From: a beta proteobacterium MWH-UniP1
GTDB taxonomy: Bacteria; Pseudomonadota; Gammaproteobacteria; Burkholderiales; Burkholderiaceae_A
Direction: 5' to 3'
DNA length: 64,000 nt
Assembly: GCA_036362785.1 (NCBI GenBank)
Contig: CP143625.1
Span: forward strand, 124,001 to 188,000
A program made the translations under genes and the position numbers. The notes beneath the pieces are model-generated. The model was not told where the DNA came from, made no database searches, and saw nothing but the letters and a program-made list of their open reading frames with translations. Below, in pieces: positions 1 through 8,531 of this stretch; position 1 is the stretch's first letter; each line of letters starts with the position of its first letter.

Positions 1-347
1 CCATCGTAATCAAGTCGTAATGCCTCACCTTCCATGAACTCGTTGGGGAGGTCACGTTTTTGGCGAAAACGTGCGGGCCGACCGGTCATGATGCCGAAGT
101 AATTGCCAACCGCGTCTTGCCACATTTCCATACGATCGCCACGCATGATCAGGGTGCCTTTGGTGAGCACCACATTGCCCGTGAAAATCGTGATTTGCTT
201 TTGATCGTCGTGATTGAGCTTGTCAGAGTCAATAGTGGTGGGTTTGTCGCGATCGGCCCGCTCAGCCTGCGCTGACGGCAGGTGAATTGTCAGCATCACG
301 CCCAGCGCGGCGGCCATCAATGGCAATGACCATGGGTAGTGTTTCAT
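1..347 (-). CDS. lptA: LptA, LPS transport periplasmic protein (partial, C-terminus off window)
   Basis: Reads leftward off the window edge; only about the first 115 residues are present. The ATG at 347 overlaps the lptC stop in an ATGA arrangement. A signal peptide of roughly 28 residues ending at SAQA is followed by TTIDSDKLNHDD and FTGNVVLTKGTLIMRGDRM, the repetitive beta-strand pattern of the OstA/LptA jelly-roll fold. LptA forms the periplasmic bridge that carries lipopolysaccharide from LptC to LptD. Position directly after lptC and kdsC matches the usual betaproteobacterial order, where lptB and rpoN would follow. Identification is firm, but the C-terminal half cannot be checked. Confidence 0.9.
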   Translation of the reverse strand, partial: MKHYPWSLPLMAAALGVMLTIHLPSAQAERADRDKPTTIDSDKLNHDDQKQITIFTGNVVLTKGTLIMRGDRMEMWQDAVGNYFGIMTGRPARFRQKRDLPNEFMEGEALRLDYD

Positions 348-931
348 TGTTTCTTGTTTTCCTTGGGAACCACCATCCGGGATTCCGAAACGATATCAAT
401 CTTCTGGGTTTTCTGATCAAACCGCATGCCAATGCCCTGCAGGGTGGATAGACCCCGCTGTACAAAAACCGGCGCTGTGGTGCTGGCCTGCTCTTCAGCA
501 ACCAGCAGGGTCGCCTTCGAAGTGGTGATTTTTGCAGCGGGTTGTGTGCCGAAGGCTTCTCGAGTGATCACCACGTCGCCATTGAGATCGATTTGATTCT
601 GTTGGTCGGTCGCAATGGCCGTGTTGGCCCGCACTACAGTCTTGGGTTTATCGATTGCCAGCGAGGTCATCACCGGGAACTCTAGCAAGCTTTCATCGCC
701 GCGTTCGTTGTGCAGAATTCTTTTGGCTTCAAGCCGGTACTGCGGTTTTCCGAAGATATCGGTTCGCGTAATCGTTGGGTTTTCAATGATGGCGTTGGGG
801 CCACTGCCAACCACAGCCTGGTCGTTGAGTCGGCCGCGCTGCAGCACTTCGCTTAGGCCCCAAGCGGCGATCGCAAGCACGCCAAACAAGAGAATGGAGA
901 TTGTGTTGCCAATCCACTCGGTGTTTTTCAT
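344..931 (-). CDS. lptC: LptC, LPS export inner-membrane/periplasmic protein
   Basis: A 195-residue protein with one N-terminal membrane anchor (about residues 7-28, ISILLFGVLAIAAWGL) and a periplasmic domain rich in short beta strands (residues 45-190), the usual size and layout for LptC. It receives LPS from the LptBFG ABC transporter and passes it to LptA. Start and stop overlap both neighbours by four bases (kdsC upstream, lptA downstream), so the set kdsD-kdsC-lptC-lptA is read as one translationally coupled operon. Family identity rests on size, anchor and context more than on a sharp motif. Confidence 0.88.
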   Translation of the reverse strand: MKNTEWIGNTISILLFGVLAIAAWGLSEVLQRGRLNDQAVVGSGPNAIIENPTITRTDIFGKPQYRLEAKRILHNERGDESLLEFPVMTSLAIDKPKTVVRANTAIATDQQNQIDLNGDVVITREAFGTQPAAKITTSKATLLVAEEQASTTAPVFVQRGLSTLQGIGMRFDQKTQKIDIVSESRMVVPKENKKQ

Positions 932-1455
932 GCGCGGCTTTTCAGAATAAATTCACAGCATTCGCGCACTGCCCCATCACCGCCTCTGCGACTCGAGACC
1001 CAGTGGGCCTGGGCCAAAACATCGGCCGTTGCATTTGGAACTGCTGCGGCAAACACGACACGTGAGAACAGATCTAGGTCAGGCGTGTCATCTCCCATAT
1101 GGCCGCAGCGCGCCGGGTCAATGCCCTGGGTTTTAATCAGCTGATCAAAAGCAGCCCCTTTGTCTGATTGCCCCTGCAGCACGACATCAAACCCTAGTTC
1201 CTTTGCGCGGGTGGCGGTTGCGTCATGCTGCCGGCCACTGATGATGCCAATTCGGATGCCGGCTTTACGCAAAAGTTTTAAGCCATGGCCATCGAGCACA
1301 TGAAACCGCTTCAGGCTTTCACCTTGCGGACCATAAAACAGGCCCCCATCCGTCATCACGCCATCCACATCAAAAAACATCCACTCCACTTCGCGTGCGC
1401 GGGCAGCAGCATCTTTGGGGCTCGCATCAGTTGGATGGGGAACAAATAACGACAT
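928..1455 (-). CDS. kdsC: 3-deoxy-D-manno-octulosonate 8-phosphate phosphatase
   Basis: A 175-residue HAD-superfamily phosphatase. The nucleophile motif DVDGVMTDG begins at Asp29, with Asp31 as the acid/base residue; a GDDTPDLDLF segment near residue 125 supplies the Mg-binding aspartates. There is no cap domain, as expected for tetrameric KdsC. It hydrolyses Kdo-8-phosphate to Kdo, the third step of Kdo synthesis for the LPS inner core. It lies 10 bases after kdsD, which makes the arabinose-5-phosphate precursor, and overlaps lptC by four bases, so Kdo synthesis and LPS export are coupled here. Confidence 0.93.
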   Translation of the reverse strand: MSLFVPHPTDASPKDAAARAREVEWMFFDVDGVMTDGGLFYGPQGESLKRFHVLDGHGLKLLRKAGIRIGIISGRQHDATATRAKELGFDVVLQGQSDKGAAFDQLIKTQGIDPARCGHMGDDTPDLDLFSRVVFAAAVPNATADVLAQAHWVSSRRGGDGAVRECCEFILKSRA

Positions 1456-1465
1456 GGCAATTCAC

Positions 1466-2500
1466 TCAGAGTATTTTTGATTCGAGCAGATCATGAACGC
1501 CCACCGCACCAATCAGCACACCAGATGGATCGACCACGAGCAGATGATTGATACGCGTGGTGTCGATCAGATGGGCCACCTCACTGGCAAGCCGCTGAGG
1601 CTCAATCGTTTTCGGGTTGGCGCTCATGACTTGATCAATCTTAAGGTTTCGCACATCAACACCCTGGGACAGGACTCGACGCAAGTCGCCGTCGGTAAAG
1701 ATCCCCACGGCCTGATGTTGATCGTTCACCACTGCGGTCATGCCCATGCGTTTGGCGCTGATCACTTGGAAGGCTTCGGTCACCGGGGTGCCAAGCGGCA
1801 CCACTGGCAATTGATCGCCCTTGCGCATCACGTCTTCTACCCGCATTAAGAGTTTTCTTCCCAGGCTTCCGCCCGGGTGCGATCGGGCAAAGTCCTCGGC
1901 ACTAAAGCCTTTTAAATCAAGCAAGACAAGCGCCAAGGCATCGCCCAGCGCCAAGGCTGCCGTGGTGCTTGCTGTTGGCGCAAGGTTTAAGGGGCAGGCC
2001 TCGGCCTTGACCGAGGCATTCAGATGCAGGTCGGCAATTTTTGCCAAAGATGATTCCGGATTGCCGGTGACCGCAATTAAGGTTGCGCCAAGCCGTTTGA
2101 TGTGTGGGGCGATGGTGGCCAGTTCTTCTGTCTCGCCAGAATTGGAAAAGGCCAGCACAACGTCATCGGATTGAATCATGCCCAGATCGCCATGCCGAGC
2201 TTCTCCCGGGTGTACAAACAGGGCCGGTGTACCGGTCGAGGCCATGGTGGCGGCTATTTTTCTGGCGATATGGCCAGATTTGCCCATGCCAGAGACAACC
2301 ACTCGACCCGAGCAGGCCAGAATACGCTGTGCGGCCTGGACGAGTTGCAAGTCGAGCTGCTCCAGTAGCCCCAACACGGCGTCAGCCTCGATGCGTATGA
2401 CCTCGCGGGCCCGCTGAAAGACGCGGTCTGCATTCACGCTGCTTAAGGGCAGAGTTTCCGACGGCGGGGCGCTAGGTTTGCTGGTGTTGGCGTGGTCCAT
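1466..2500 (-). CDS. kdsD: D-arabinose 5-phosphate isomerase (KpsF/GutQ family)
   Basis: A 344-residue protein with a sugar-isomerase (SIS) domain at about residues 50-195, containing VVSGMGKSGHIARKIAAT and HGDLGMI, and a pair of CBS domains over residues 220-344. It converts ribulose-5-phosphate to arabinose-5-phosphate, the first committed step to Kdo. It is the first gene of the kdsD-kdsC-lptC-lptA operon and diverges from the antiporter gene at 2566; the 65-base gap must hold both promoters. The N-terminal 20 residues are low-complexity, so a slightly shorter start is possible. Confidence 0.92.
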   Translation of the reverse strand: MDHANTSKPSAPPSETLPLSSVNADRVFQRAREVIRIEADAVLGLLEQLDLQLVQAAQRILACSGRVVVSGMGKSGHIARKIAATMASTGTPALFVHPGEARHGDLGMIQSDDVVLAFSNSGETEELATIAPHIKRLGATLIAVTGNPESSLAKIADLHLNASVKAEACPLNLAPTASTTAALALGDALALVLLDLKGFSAEDFARSHPGGSLGRKLLMRVEDVMRKGDQLPVVPLGTPVTEAFQVISAKRMGMTAVVNDQHQAVGIFTDGDLRRVLSQGVDVRNLKIDQVMSANPKTIEPQRLASEVAHLIDTTRINHLLVVDPSGVLIGAVGVHDLLESKIL

Positions 2501-2565
2501 TGTTACACTTGGATTGTAAGAAGGTCAGTGTAGCAAAGGGCCTTTGCCAACCTTAAGCCAATTTC

Positions 2566-4563
2566 ATGGAATCACTTCTCGGGATCATCGTGGTGCTGCT
2601 GGCCGTTTCGGTCGGCGTAGTCTCGGCAGCCCGGGCCCTGAAGCTGCCCCCGATTGTGGGCTATTTGTTCGTGGGGCTTTTGCTTGGCCCCCATGCCCTT
2701 GGCCTGGCCCCAGACACCGAGGTCACCCGCTGGTTGGCCGAAATCGGCGTGGTCTTTTTGATGTTTTCGATTGGCCTGGAATTTAGCCTGCCCAAATTAC
2801 GTGCCATGCGAACTCTGGTCTTTGGGCTGGGCGGTGTTCAGGTCGGCCTGACTATTTTGGCGGTGGTCGCAGCAGTCTTGGCTACCCAATCCTTTCATGG
2901 CTTGACCTGGCAGGCCGGGGTTGCCCTGGGCGGGGCCATGGCCATGTCATCGACCGCCATGGTCATGCGTCTGGCCAGTGACCGGGGCGAGGTGGAATCC
3001 ACCCACGGCAAACCGGTGGTGGGTGTGTTGCTCTTTCAAGACTTGGCCGTGGTGCCCCTCTTGGTGTTGATTCCCGCGCTGGCTGGTCTGGGCGTGGGTG
3101 CCGAGCAAGGCATTTGGTTTTCGCTGGCCATTGCGATTGGGAAGTCGACCCTGGTGTTGATCGCGGCCCTGCTGGTGGGACAACGGCTGGTGCGGCCCTG
3201 GCTCACGTTGGTGGCGCGATACAAATCCCAAGAACTCTTCACCTTAAACGTGCTGATGATGACCCTTGGCCTGGCCTGGGTGACCGAGCATGCCGGGTTA
3301 TCGCTTGCTCTGGGCGCTTTTTTGGCTGGCATGCTGATTTCCGAAACTGAGTATCGCTATCAAGTGGAAGCGGATGTGAAGCCCTATCGAGATGTGTTGA
3401 TGGGCTTATTTTTTATTTCGGTGGGCATGCTGCTGGATCTCTCCGTGGTGGCCGAGCAGTGGCTATTGGTGTTCGCCCTGGTGCTGGGGCCGATGCTCTT
3501 TAAGTTTGCGGTGATCGCTGCCCTGGCCAAACTCTTTCGGGTGGCCACTGGCCCATCGTTAAAGACTGGCCTGTGGCTCTGTCAGGCGGGTGAATTTGGC
3601 TTTGTGTTGATGGACCCGGTGGGCTTAAATGGCCTGGTGCCAGCTGAAATTCTCCAGCCCATACAGGCCGCCATGGTGCTGTCCATGCTGATCGCGCCTT
3701 TCATCATTGAGCAGAGTGACCGTTGGATTTTGCGTCTGGTGAAAAATGAGTGGTTCACCCGATCACTGGAAATCCACCGAATCGCGTCCCAGACCATTTC
3801 ATCTGACGGCCATGTCATCGTTTGTGGTTTTGGCCGCTGTGGTCAGAATCTTGCACAGATGTTAGACGCCGAGCATATTTCTTATGTCGCACTTGACTTG
3901 GATCCTCAGCGCGTTCGCGAGGCCGCAGCGGCGGGCCATTCCGTGGTGTTTGGTGACGCTGCCCGACGGGAGACCCTTTTGGCCGCAGGCCTGCATCGGG
4001 CCACTACCCTGGCCGTGACCTATGCCGACCGGGCATCCGCGATTCACGTGATTCACATGGCCCGTGGTCTTGCGCCGGCGTTGCCTATCGTGGTCCGATC
4101 CCGAGACGATAGCGACTTAGAGGCCTTGCGAACTGCCGGCGCCACAGAAGTGGTGCCAGAAGTTGTGGAGGGCAGCCTGATGCTGGCGTCTCATGCCCTG
4201 GCCCTGGCGGGGGTTCCGCTCCACCGGGTCTTGCGTCGTGTCCGTGAAATTCGGGACGGACGCTATGCCTTATTACGCGGTTATTTCCACGGGGCTACCG
4301 ATGATCTTCAGGAGCGGTCCTCAGAGGTCTTACTGAAATCCTTTCCCTTGGCGGCTTCGTTTGAAAGTGTGGGCCGGCCCCTGGCGGAGCTGGATCTGTC
4401 GCAGGCCGGGGTGGAAATCAGCAGTGTTCGCCGCGGCCGAGACCGTTTAGAGGGCATGGAGAACTTGATCTTGCAGGCGGGAGATGTATTGGTGATGCGG
4501 GGGTCGCTTGAGGGCCTGGCCTTGGCAGAAGAACTGTTGAGCGGCAAATCAAGCCTAAAATAG
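2566..4563 (+). CDS. CPA2-family cation:proton antiporter with RCK domains (KefB/KefC/YbaL-like)
   Basis: A 665-residue protein. Residues 1-385 are a run of hydrophobic helices typical of the Na+/H+ exchanger fold of CPA2 (GLLLGPHALGLAP, MFSIGLEFSLPKL, SLALGAFLAGMLIS). From about residue 415, HVIVCGFGRCGQNLAQML marks a Rossmann-type RCK_N (TrkA-N) nucleotide-binding domain, and an RCK_C domain fills residues 570-655. Such proteins exchange K+ or Na+ for H+ and are gated by ligand binding to the RCK domains. Divergent from kdsD. Whether it is glutathione-gated like KefC cannot be told, and no KefF/KefG ancillary subunit is adjacent. Confidence 0.85.
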   Translation: MESLLGIIVVLLAVSVGVVSAARALKLPPIVGYLFVGLLLGPHALGLAPDTEVTRWLAEIGVVFLMFSIGLEFSLPKLRAMRTLVFGLGGVQVGLTILAVVAAVLATQSFHGLTWQAGVALGGAMAMSSTAMVMRLASDRGEVESTHGKPVVGVLLFQDLAVVPLLVLIPALAGLGVGAEQGIWFSLAIAIGKSTLVLIAALLVGQRLVRPWLTLVARYKSQELFTLNVLMMTLGLAWVTEHAGLSLALGAFLAGMLISETEYRYQVEADVKPYRDVLMGLFFISVGMLLDLSVVAEQWLLVFALVLGPMLFKFAVIAALAKLFRVATGPSLKTGLWLCQAGEFGFVLMDPVGLNGLVPAEILQPIQAAMVLSMLIAPFIIEQSDRWILRLVKNEWFTRSLEIHRIASQTISSDGHVIVCGFGRCGQNLAQMLDAEHISYVALDLDPQRVREAAAAGHSVVFGDAARRETLLAAGLHRATTLAVTYADRASAIHVIHMARGLAPALPIVVRSRDDSDLEALRTAGATEVVPEVVEGSLMLASHALALAGVPLHRVLRRVREIRDGRYALLRGYFHGATDDLQERSSEVLLKSFPLAASFESVGRPLAELDLSQAGVEISSVRRGRDRLEGMENLILQAGDVLVMRGSLEGLALAEELLSGKSSLK

Positions 4564-4623
4564 TTAGCCTGTTGACTGACAGCGTCGCCACCCATGGCGG
4601 GCATTTTCTCCAAAGGAAGTCTT

Positions 4624-5490
4624 TTGTCTCTTGCTGTAGCCAATTCACTGCGCCAACCAGTAGATCACAGCGATGCGCCCTGTGTGGTGGCCTTCCATGA
4701 CCTGAGCTTTGGCTATGGCGATCGCCGCATCATTGACCAGGTGAGCTTTGAGATCCGCCGCGGGGAGGTGGTGGGTCTGATGGGCGGCTCAGGCGTTGGC
4801 AAGACCACGCTTTTGCGGCTGATTAGTGGCTTGGTTGGCCCACAGGCGGGTAGCGTTGAAGTCTTTGGCAAGACCCTGGACCGACATAACCAACAAGAAT
4901 TGTTTGATGCCCGCCGCCGGATGGGGCTCTTGTTTCAGTTTGGCGCCCTGTTCACCGATCTCTCATGCTTTGAAAACGTGGCCTTTCCGCTGCGAGAGCA
5001 CGCCAAGCTTTCTGAATCAATGATCCATGATCTGGTCATGTTAAAGCTGGAGTGCGTTGGCCTGCGGGGTGCTGCCCATTTAAAGCCTGCCGAAATTTCT
5101 GGTGGCATGGCTCGGCGCGTGGCCTTGGCGCGCGCGATCGCCTTGGACCCGGAGTTGATTCTTTACGACGAGCCGTTTGCTGGTCTTGACCCAATTTCAC
5201 TTGGCGTTACCGCCAATCTCATTCGGGAATTAAATGAGGTGTTGGGCGCGACATCCATCGTGGTGACTCATGATGTGGCCGAGACCTTTGCGATTGCGGA
5301 CCGCATCTTGGTCTTTGCGGCATCGCCAACCGGGGCCCGGTGCATTGCCCAAGGAACACCAGAAGAGCTGCGCCAAAGCCAAGACCCGTTTGTGCGCCAG
5401 TTTTTGGATGGGCAGGTTGATGGCCCGGTTCGTTTCCACTATCCCGCTCCACCGATTGCCCAGACATTGGGGCTGGGGGGGCCGACATGA
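4624..5490 (+). CDS. mlaF: MlaF, phospholipid ABC transporter ATPase
   Basis: An ABC ATPase with Walker A GGSGVGKTT (about residues 53-61), signature ISGGMARRVALARA and Walker B LILYDEPFAGLDP. It energises the MlaFEDB inner-membrane complex that moves phospholipids between inner membrane and MlaC. The start chosen is a TTG at 4624, preceded at six bases by AGGA in a good Shine-Dalgarno; an in-frame ATG at 4594 would add ten residues but has no clear ribosome-binding site and sits before that Shine-Dalgarno. It heads the operon mlaF-E-D-A-C-B and overlaps mlaE by four bases. Confidence 0.9.
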   Translation: MSLAVANSLRQPVDHSDAPCVVAFHDLSFGYGDRRIIDQVSFEIRRGEVVGLMGGSGVGKTTLLRLISGLVGPQAGSVEVFGKTLDRHNQQELFDARRRMGLLFQFGALFTDLSCFENVAFPLREHAKLSESMIHDLVMLKLECVGLRGAAHLKPAEISGGMARRVALARAIALDPELILYDEPFAGLDPISLGVTANLIRELNEVLGATSIVVTHDVAETFAIADRILVFAASPTGARCIAQGTPEELRQSQDPFVRQFLDGQVDGPVRFHYPAPPIAQTLGLGGPT

Positions 5491-6278
5491 CGGTCGTTTT
5501 GAATTGGGTCGCCTCGGTTGGCGCCCTGATGCTGCGCTTTGTTGAGAGTCTGGGCGTTTTTGGCCGATTGTTAGTTCAGATTCTTTTGCGCACACCCGCA
5601 ATTTTGCGCCGGCCGCGCCTGATTGCGAGCCAGATCCATTTCTTGGGCAACCATTCTCTGGCGATCATTTTGGTCGCGGGGCTATTTGTGGGCTTGGTCT
5701 TGGGCCTGCAGGGTTATTACACCTTGCGTCGTTATGGGTCGGAGCAGGCTTTGGGCTTGCTGGTAGCACTCTCACTGGTGCGAGAGCTGGGCCCAGTCAT
5801 TGCCGCCCTGCTCTTTGCTGGTCGCGCGGGAACATCGCTCACGGCGGAAATTGGTCTGATGAAGGCGGGCGAACAACTCTCGGCCTTAGAGACCATGGCG
5901 GTCGATCCCATTGCCCGGGTCCTGGGCCCGCGGTTTTTTGGCGGACTGGTGGCGGTGCCACTTCTGGCCACCCTTTTCTCAGCCGTGGGCGTCATTGGCG
6001 GCTGGCTGGTCGGCGTGGTGTTGATTGGTGTAGACCCCGGCGCCTTTTGGTCGCAGATGTCCGATGGCGTCGATTTCTGGGACGATGTCATCAATGGTTT
6101 AATCAAGAGCATTGTGTTCGGTGTGGCGACTACCCAGGTGGCCCTGATGCAGGGTTATGAATCAAAACCAACGCCCGAGGGCGTGGCCCGTGCAACAACG
6201 TTGACCGTCGTGGTGGGTTCTTTGGCGGTACTTGGGCTGGATTTCATTTTGACCGCACTGATGTTTGGAGATACGTAA
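5487..6278 (+). CDS. mlaE: MlaE, phospholipid ABC transporter permease
   Basis: A 263-residue integral membrane protein of the MlaE permease family (DUF140). Characteristic stretches are ALSLVRELGPVIAALLFAGR and GTSLTAEIGLMKAGEQLSALE, followed by four to five further membrane segments. It forms the membrane core through which lipids are extracted or inserted together with the MlaD hexamer. Its ATG overlaps the mlaF stop and its stop overlaps the mlaD start by one base (TAATG), giving tight stoichiometric coupling. Confidence 0.94.
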   Translation: MTVVLNWVASVGALMLRFVESLGVFGRLLVQILLRTPAILRRPRLIASQIHFLGNHSLAIILVAGLFVGLVLGLQGYYTLRRYGSEQALGLLVALSLVRELGPVIAALLFAGRAGTSLTAEIGLMKAGEQLSALETMAVDPIARVLGPRFFGGLVAVPLLATLFSAVGVIGGWLVGVVLIGVDPGAFWSQMSDGVDFWDDVINGLIKSIVFGVATTQVALMQGYESKPTPEGVARATTLTVVVGSLAVLGLDFILTALMFGDT

Positions 6279-6775
6279 TGCAGGGTCGTAATTTAAATCT
6301 CGCTGTCGGCGCCTTTGTGCTGCTTGGCCTATTGGCCCTGTTCTTTATGGCATTGCAGGTCAGCAACCTAAGCGCCATGCGCAATGGCAGCACCTACGAG
6401 GTCAAGGCCTACTTTGACAATATTGGCGGCTTAAAGCCACGGGCAGCGGTAAAGAGTGCCGGTGTGGTGGTGGGCCGTGTGCGCCAGATCCAGTTTGATG
6501 ACCAGCAATATCAGGCCTTGGTCACGTTGGATTTGGACACCCGCTACCAATTTCCTAAAGACACATCGGCGAAGATTCTGACTTCCGGTCTGCTTGGCGA
6601 TAACTACATTGGCTTAGAGCCTGGCGCTGACACGGAAATGTTAAAACCTGCCCAGCGCATCACCATGACCCAGTCGGCGGTGGTATTGGAAAATCTGATC
6701 TCTCAATTTCTTTACAACCGTCCATCATCGGATTCCTCGTCGAATTCCAATAGTTCCGGGGCGGCCGGTAAATGA
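6278..6775 (+). CDS. mlaD: MlaD, MCE-domain substrate-binding protein
   Basis: A 165-residue protein with one N-terminal membrane anchor (about residues 8-28, LAVGAFVLLGLLALFFMALQ) and an MCE domain (about residues 38-120, including VKAYFDNIGGLKPRAAVKSAGVVVG split over two strands, and SGLLGDNYIGLEPG). MlaD forms a periplasmic hexameric ring on MlaE that hands phospholipids to or from MlaC. The C-terminal tail is rich in Ser and Asn and looks disordered. The stop overlaps the mlaA start by four bases. Confidence 0.93.
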   Translation: MQGRNLNLAVGAFVLLGLLALFFMALQVSNLSAMRNGSTYEVKAYFDNIGGLKPRAAVKSAGVVVGRVRQIQFDDQQYQALVTLDLDTRYQFPKDTSAKILTSGLLGDNYIGLEPGADTEMLKPAQRITMTQSAVVLENLISQFLYNRPSSDSSSNSNSSGAAGK

Positions 6776-7503
6776 ACGGATTCAAAGGACTAACGCGTCT
6801 TTTCGCCTTGTCACTGATTCTGGTCGTTGCGGGCTGCGCAAGTCTGCCGGCAGGGCATGTGCCGGATTCGCGCGACCCTTGGGAGCGGTACAACCGGGCC
6901 ATGTTTGAATTCAATGACAACGTGGACCGCGCGGTGATCAAACCCGTCGCAGAGGTTTATCGTGATTACGTGCCCGAGCTATTTCAGGTCACGCTCCGAA
7001 ATTTCTTTGGCAACCTGCGGGACGTAGCGGTCACGGTGCATCAGCTTTTGCAGGGCAAACCAAGCGAAGCAGGGAACTCTGCGGCCCGAGTGCTGATCAA
7101 TACCACTATTGGTTTTCTTGGTTTGGGAGACCCGGCCAGTGAAATGGGCTACAACAAAACATCTGAAGATTTTGGCCAGACCTTTGGCCGCTGGGGTGTC
7201 GAGCCAGGGCCTTACTTTGTGATTCCGATCCTTGGCCCCAGCACGGTGCGCGACACCTTTGGCACCGTATTGGATTTCACTTACAGCCCAACGGATAGCG
7301 TGATCACTGACGCGGCTGATCGAAATGTATCCCGTGGGCTGATCGGCATTGATCGCCGCAGACAATTGCTCGACGCTGAGAGGTCGATTGATGCATTATC
7401 TTTTGACAAGTACACCAGTGTTCGAGACGCCTGGTTGGCACACCGTCGAAGCGACATCTATGACGGCGACCCGCCACCAACGCCTTTTAAAGACGAAGAA
7501 TGA
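6772..7503 (+). CDS. mlaA: MlaA (VacJ) outer-membrane lipoprotein
   Basis: A 243-residue lipoprotein: the signal sequence ends in a lipobox VAGC with the acylated cysteine at residue 22. The mature part has the VacJ signature DPWERYNRAMFEFND, RNFFGNLRDVAVTVHQLLQG and GPYFVIPILGPSTVRDTFG. MlaA sits in the outer membrane with porins and removes mislocalised phospholipid from the outer leaflet, passing it to MlaC. In enteric bacteria mlaA is separate from mlaFEDCB; its inclusion between mlaD and mlaC is the betaproteobacterial arrangement. It overlaps mlaC by four bases. Confidence 0.94.
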   Translation: MNGFKGLTRLFALSLILVVAGCASLPAGHVPDSRDPWERYNRAMFEFNDNVDRAVIKPVAEVYRDYVPELFQVTLRNFFGNLRDVAVTVHQLLQGKPSEAGNSAARVLINTTIGFLGLGDPASEMGYNKTSEDFGQTFGRWGVEPGPYFVIPILGPSTVRDTFGTVLDFTYSPTDSVITDAADRNVSRGLIGIDRRRQLLDAERSIDALSFDKYTSVRDAWLAHRRSDIYDGDPPPTPFKDEE

Positions 7504-8144
7504 TGAAAACACTATTTAGAAAAATTTTCGCCATGATTGGCCTGGCCTTGCTGGCCAGCCTGGCCGGCGCACAAAATGCCCAGACACCGCCAGACGAACT
7601 CGTTCGCACGGTCTCTCAGGGTGTGCTGGATGAAATCAAGGCTGATCGCACATTGCAGGCAAACGCAAATATTGAACGGTTGAATACGCTCGTTGATAAG
7701 CGCGTCATGCCTTATGTGAATTTTCAGCGCATGACTGCCTTGGCGGTGGGCCGTAACTGGCGTGCTGCTTCGCCCGAACAGCAGACTGCCTTGCAGACCG
7801 AGTTTCGCAGGCTGTTGTTGCTGACCTACGCAGATGCAGTCCGCCAAGTGACCGACACCACCATTCAGGTCCGACCCATGCGCTCTGCGCCCGCTGACGA
7901 TGAAGTGATTGTTCGCACCCAGGTCTTGCGCCCAGGCAAGGAGCCCATTCAGTTGGACTACCGGCTGCAGAAAACGCCGGCCGGCTGGAAGATTTTTGAT
8001 CTGAACATTATGGGTCTGTGGCTGATTGAGCACTATCGCAATCAGTTTGCGCAGGTGGTGGGGGCCAGTGGTATTGACGGTCTGATCAAGTCATTAAAAG
8101 AAAAAAATCAGAGCCTTGCCCAAACGGCAACGGCCCAGCGGTAA
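7500..8144 (+). CDS. mlaC: MlaC, periplasmic phospholipid-binding shuttle
   Basis: A 214-residue secreted protein with signal peptide cleaved near LAGAQ (about residue 25) and the Tgt2/MlaC domain (VMPYVNFQRMTALAVGRNW; WKIFDLNIMGLWLIEHYRNQF). MlaC ferries single phospholipids between MlaA-porin and MlaFEDB. The ATG at 7500 overlaps the mlaA stop; a second ATG follows immediately at 7503 and either could be used, with a weak purine-rich ribosome-binding site (AAAGACGAAGA) in the end of mlaA. Confidence 0.93.
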   Translation: MMKTLFRKIFAMIGLALLASLAGAQNAQTPPDELVRTVSQGVLDEIKADRTLQANANIERLNTLVDKRVMPYVNFQRMTALAVGRNWRAASPEQQTALQTEFRRLLLLTYADAVRQVTDTTIQVRPMRSAPADDEVIVRTQVLRPGKEPIQLDYRLQKTPAGWKIFDLNIMGLWLIEHYRNQFAQVVGASGIDGLIKSLKEKNQSLAQTATAQR

Positions 8145-8189
8145 ATCGCATCAGCGCCACCGCAAAACGACCAACCAATCGGCCAAGGC

Positions 8190-8504
8190 ATGCCAGACAT
8201 CATCCTGAAATTCTCAGAGCGCGTGACCCTGGTCAATGCCATGGCGGAACTTGCAAAGCACCAAGATGTTTTGCGCCGCCAGCGATCATCGGCAGGCGCA
8301 AAAGATCAGCAGGTTGTGGCAGATCTCAGCGGTTTGAAGGATGTGGACACGGCAGCCTTATCGGTAATTTTGCATCTTGATCGTGAACTTCGCGAGCACA
8401 ATGGCAGACCGCTTGTGATTCGTGCCGCACCAAACAATTTAATGTCGCTTGCCCGATTAAGCTCTTTGTCTGACACCCTTCATTGGGAAGAAAACGCTGC
8501 CTAG
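8190..8504 (+). CDS. mlaB: MlaB, STAS-domain regulatory subunit
   Basis: A 104-residue STAS-domain protein (VVADLSGLKDVDTAALSVILHL) that completes the Mla set. MlaB binds MlaF on the cytoplasmic side and stabilises or activates the ATPase. It lies 45 bases after mlaC in the same direction. The STAS core is clear; assignment to MlaB rests on size and operon position. Confidence 0.88.
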   Translation: MPDIILKFSERVTLVNAMAELAKHQDVLRRQRSSAGAKDQQVVADLSGLKDVDTAALSVILHLDRELREHNGRPLVIRAAPNNLMSLARLSSLSDTLHWEENAA

Positions 8505-8531
8505 CAGCCCCATGGATCGGCCAACCCTGTC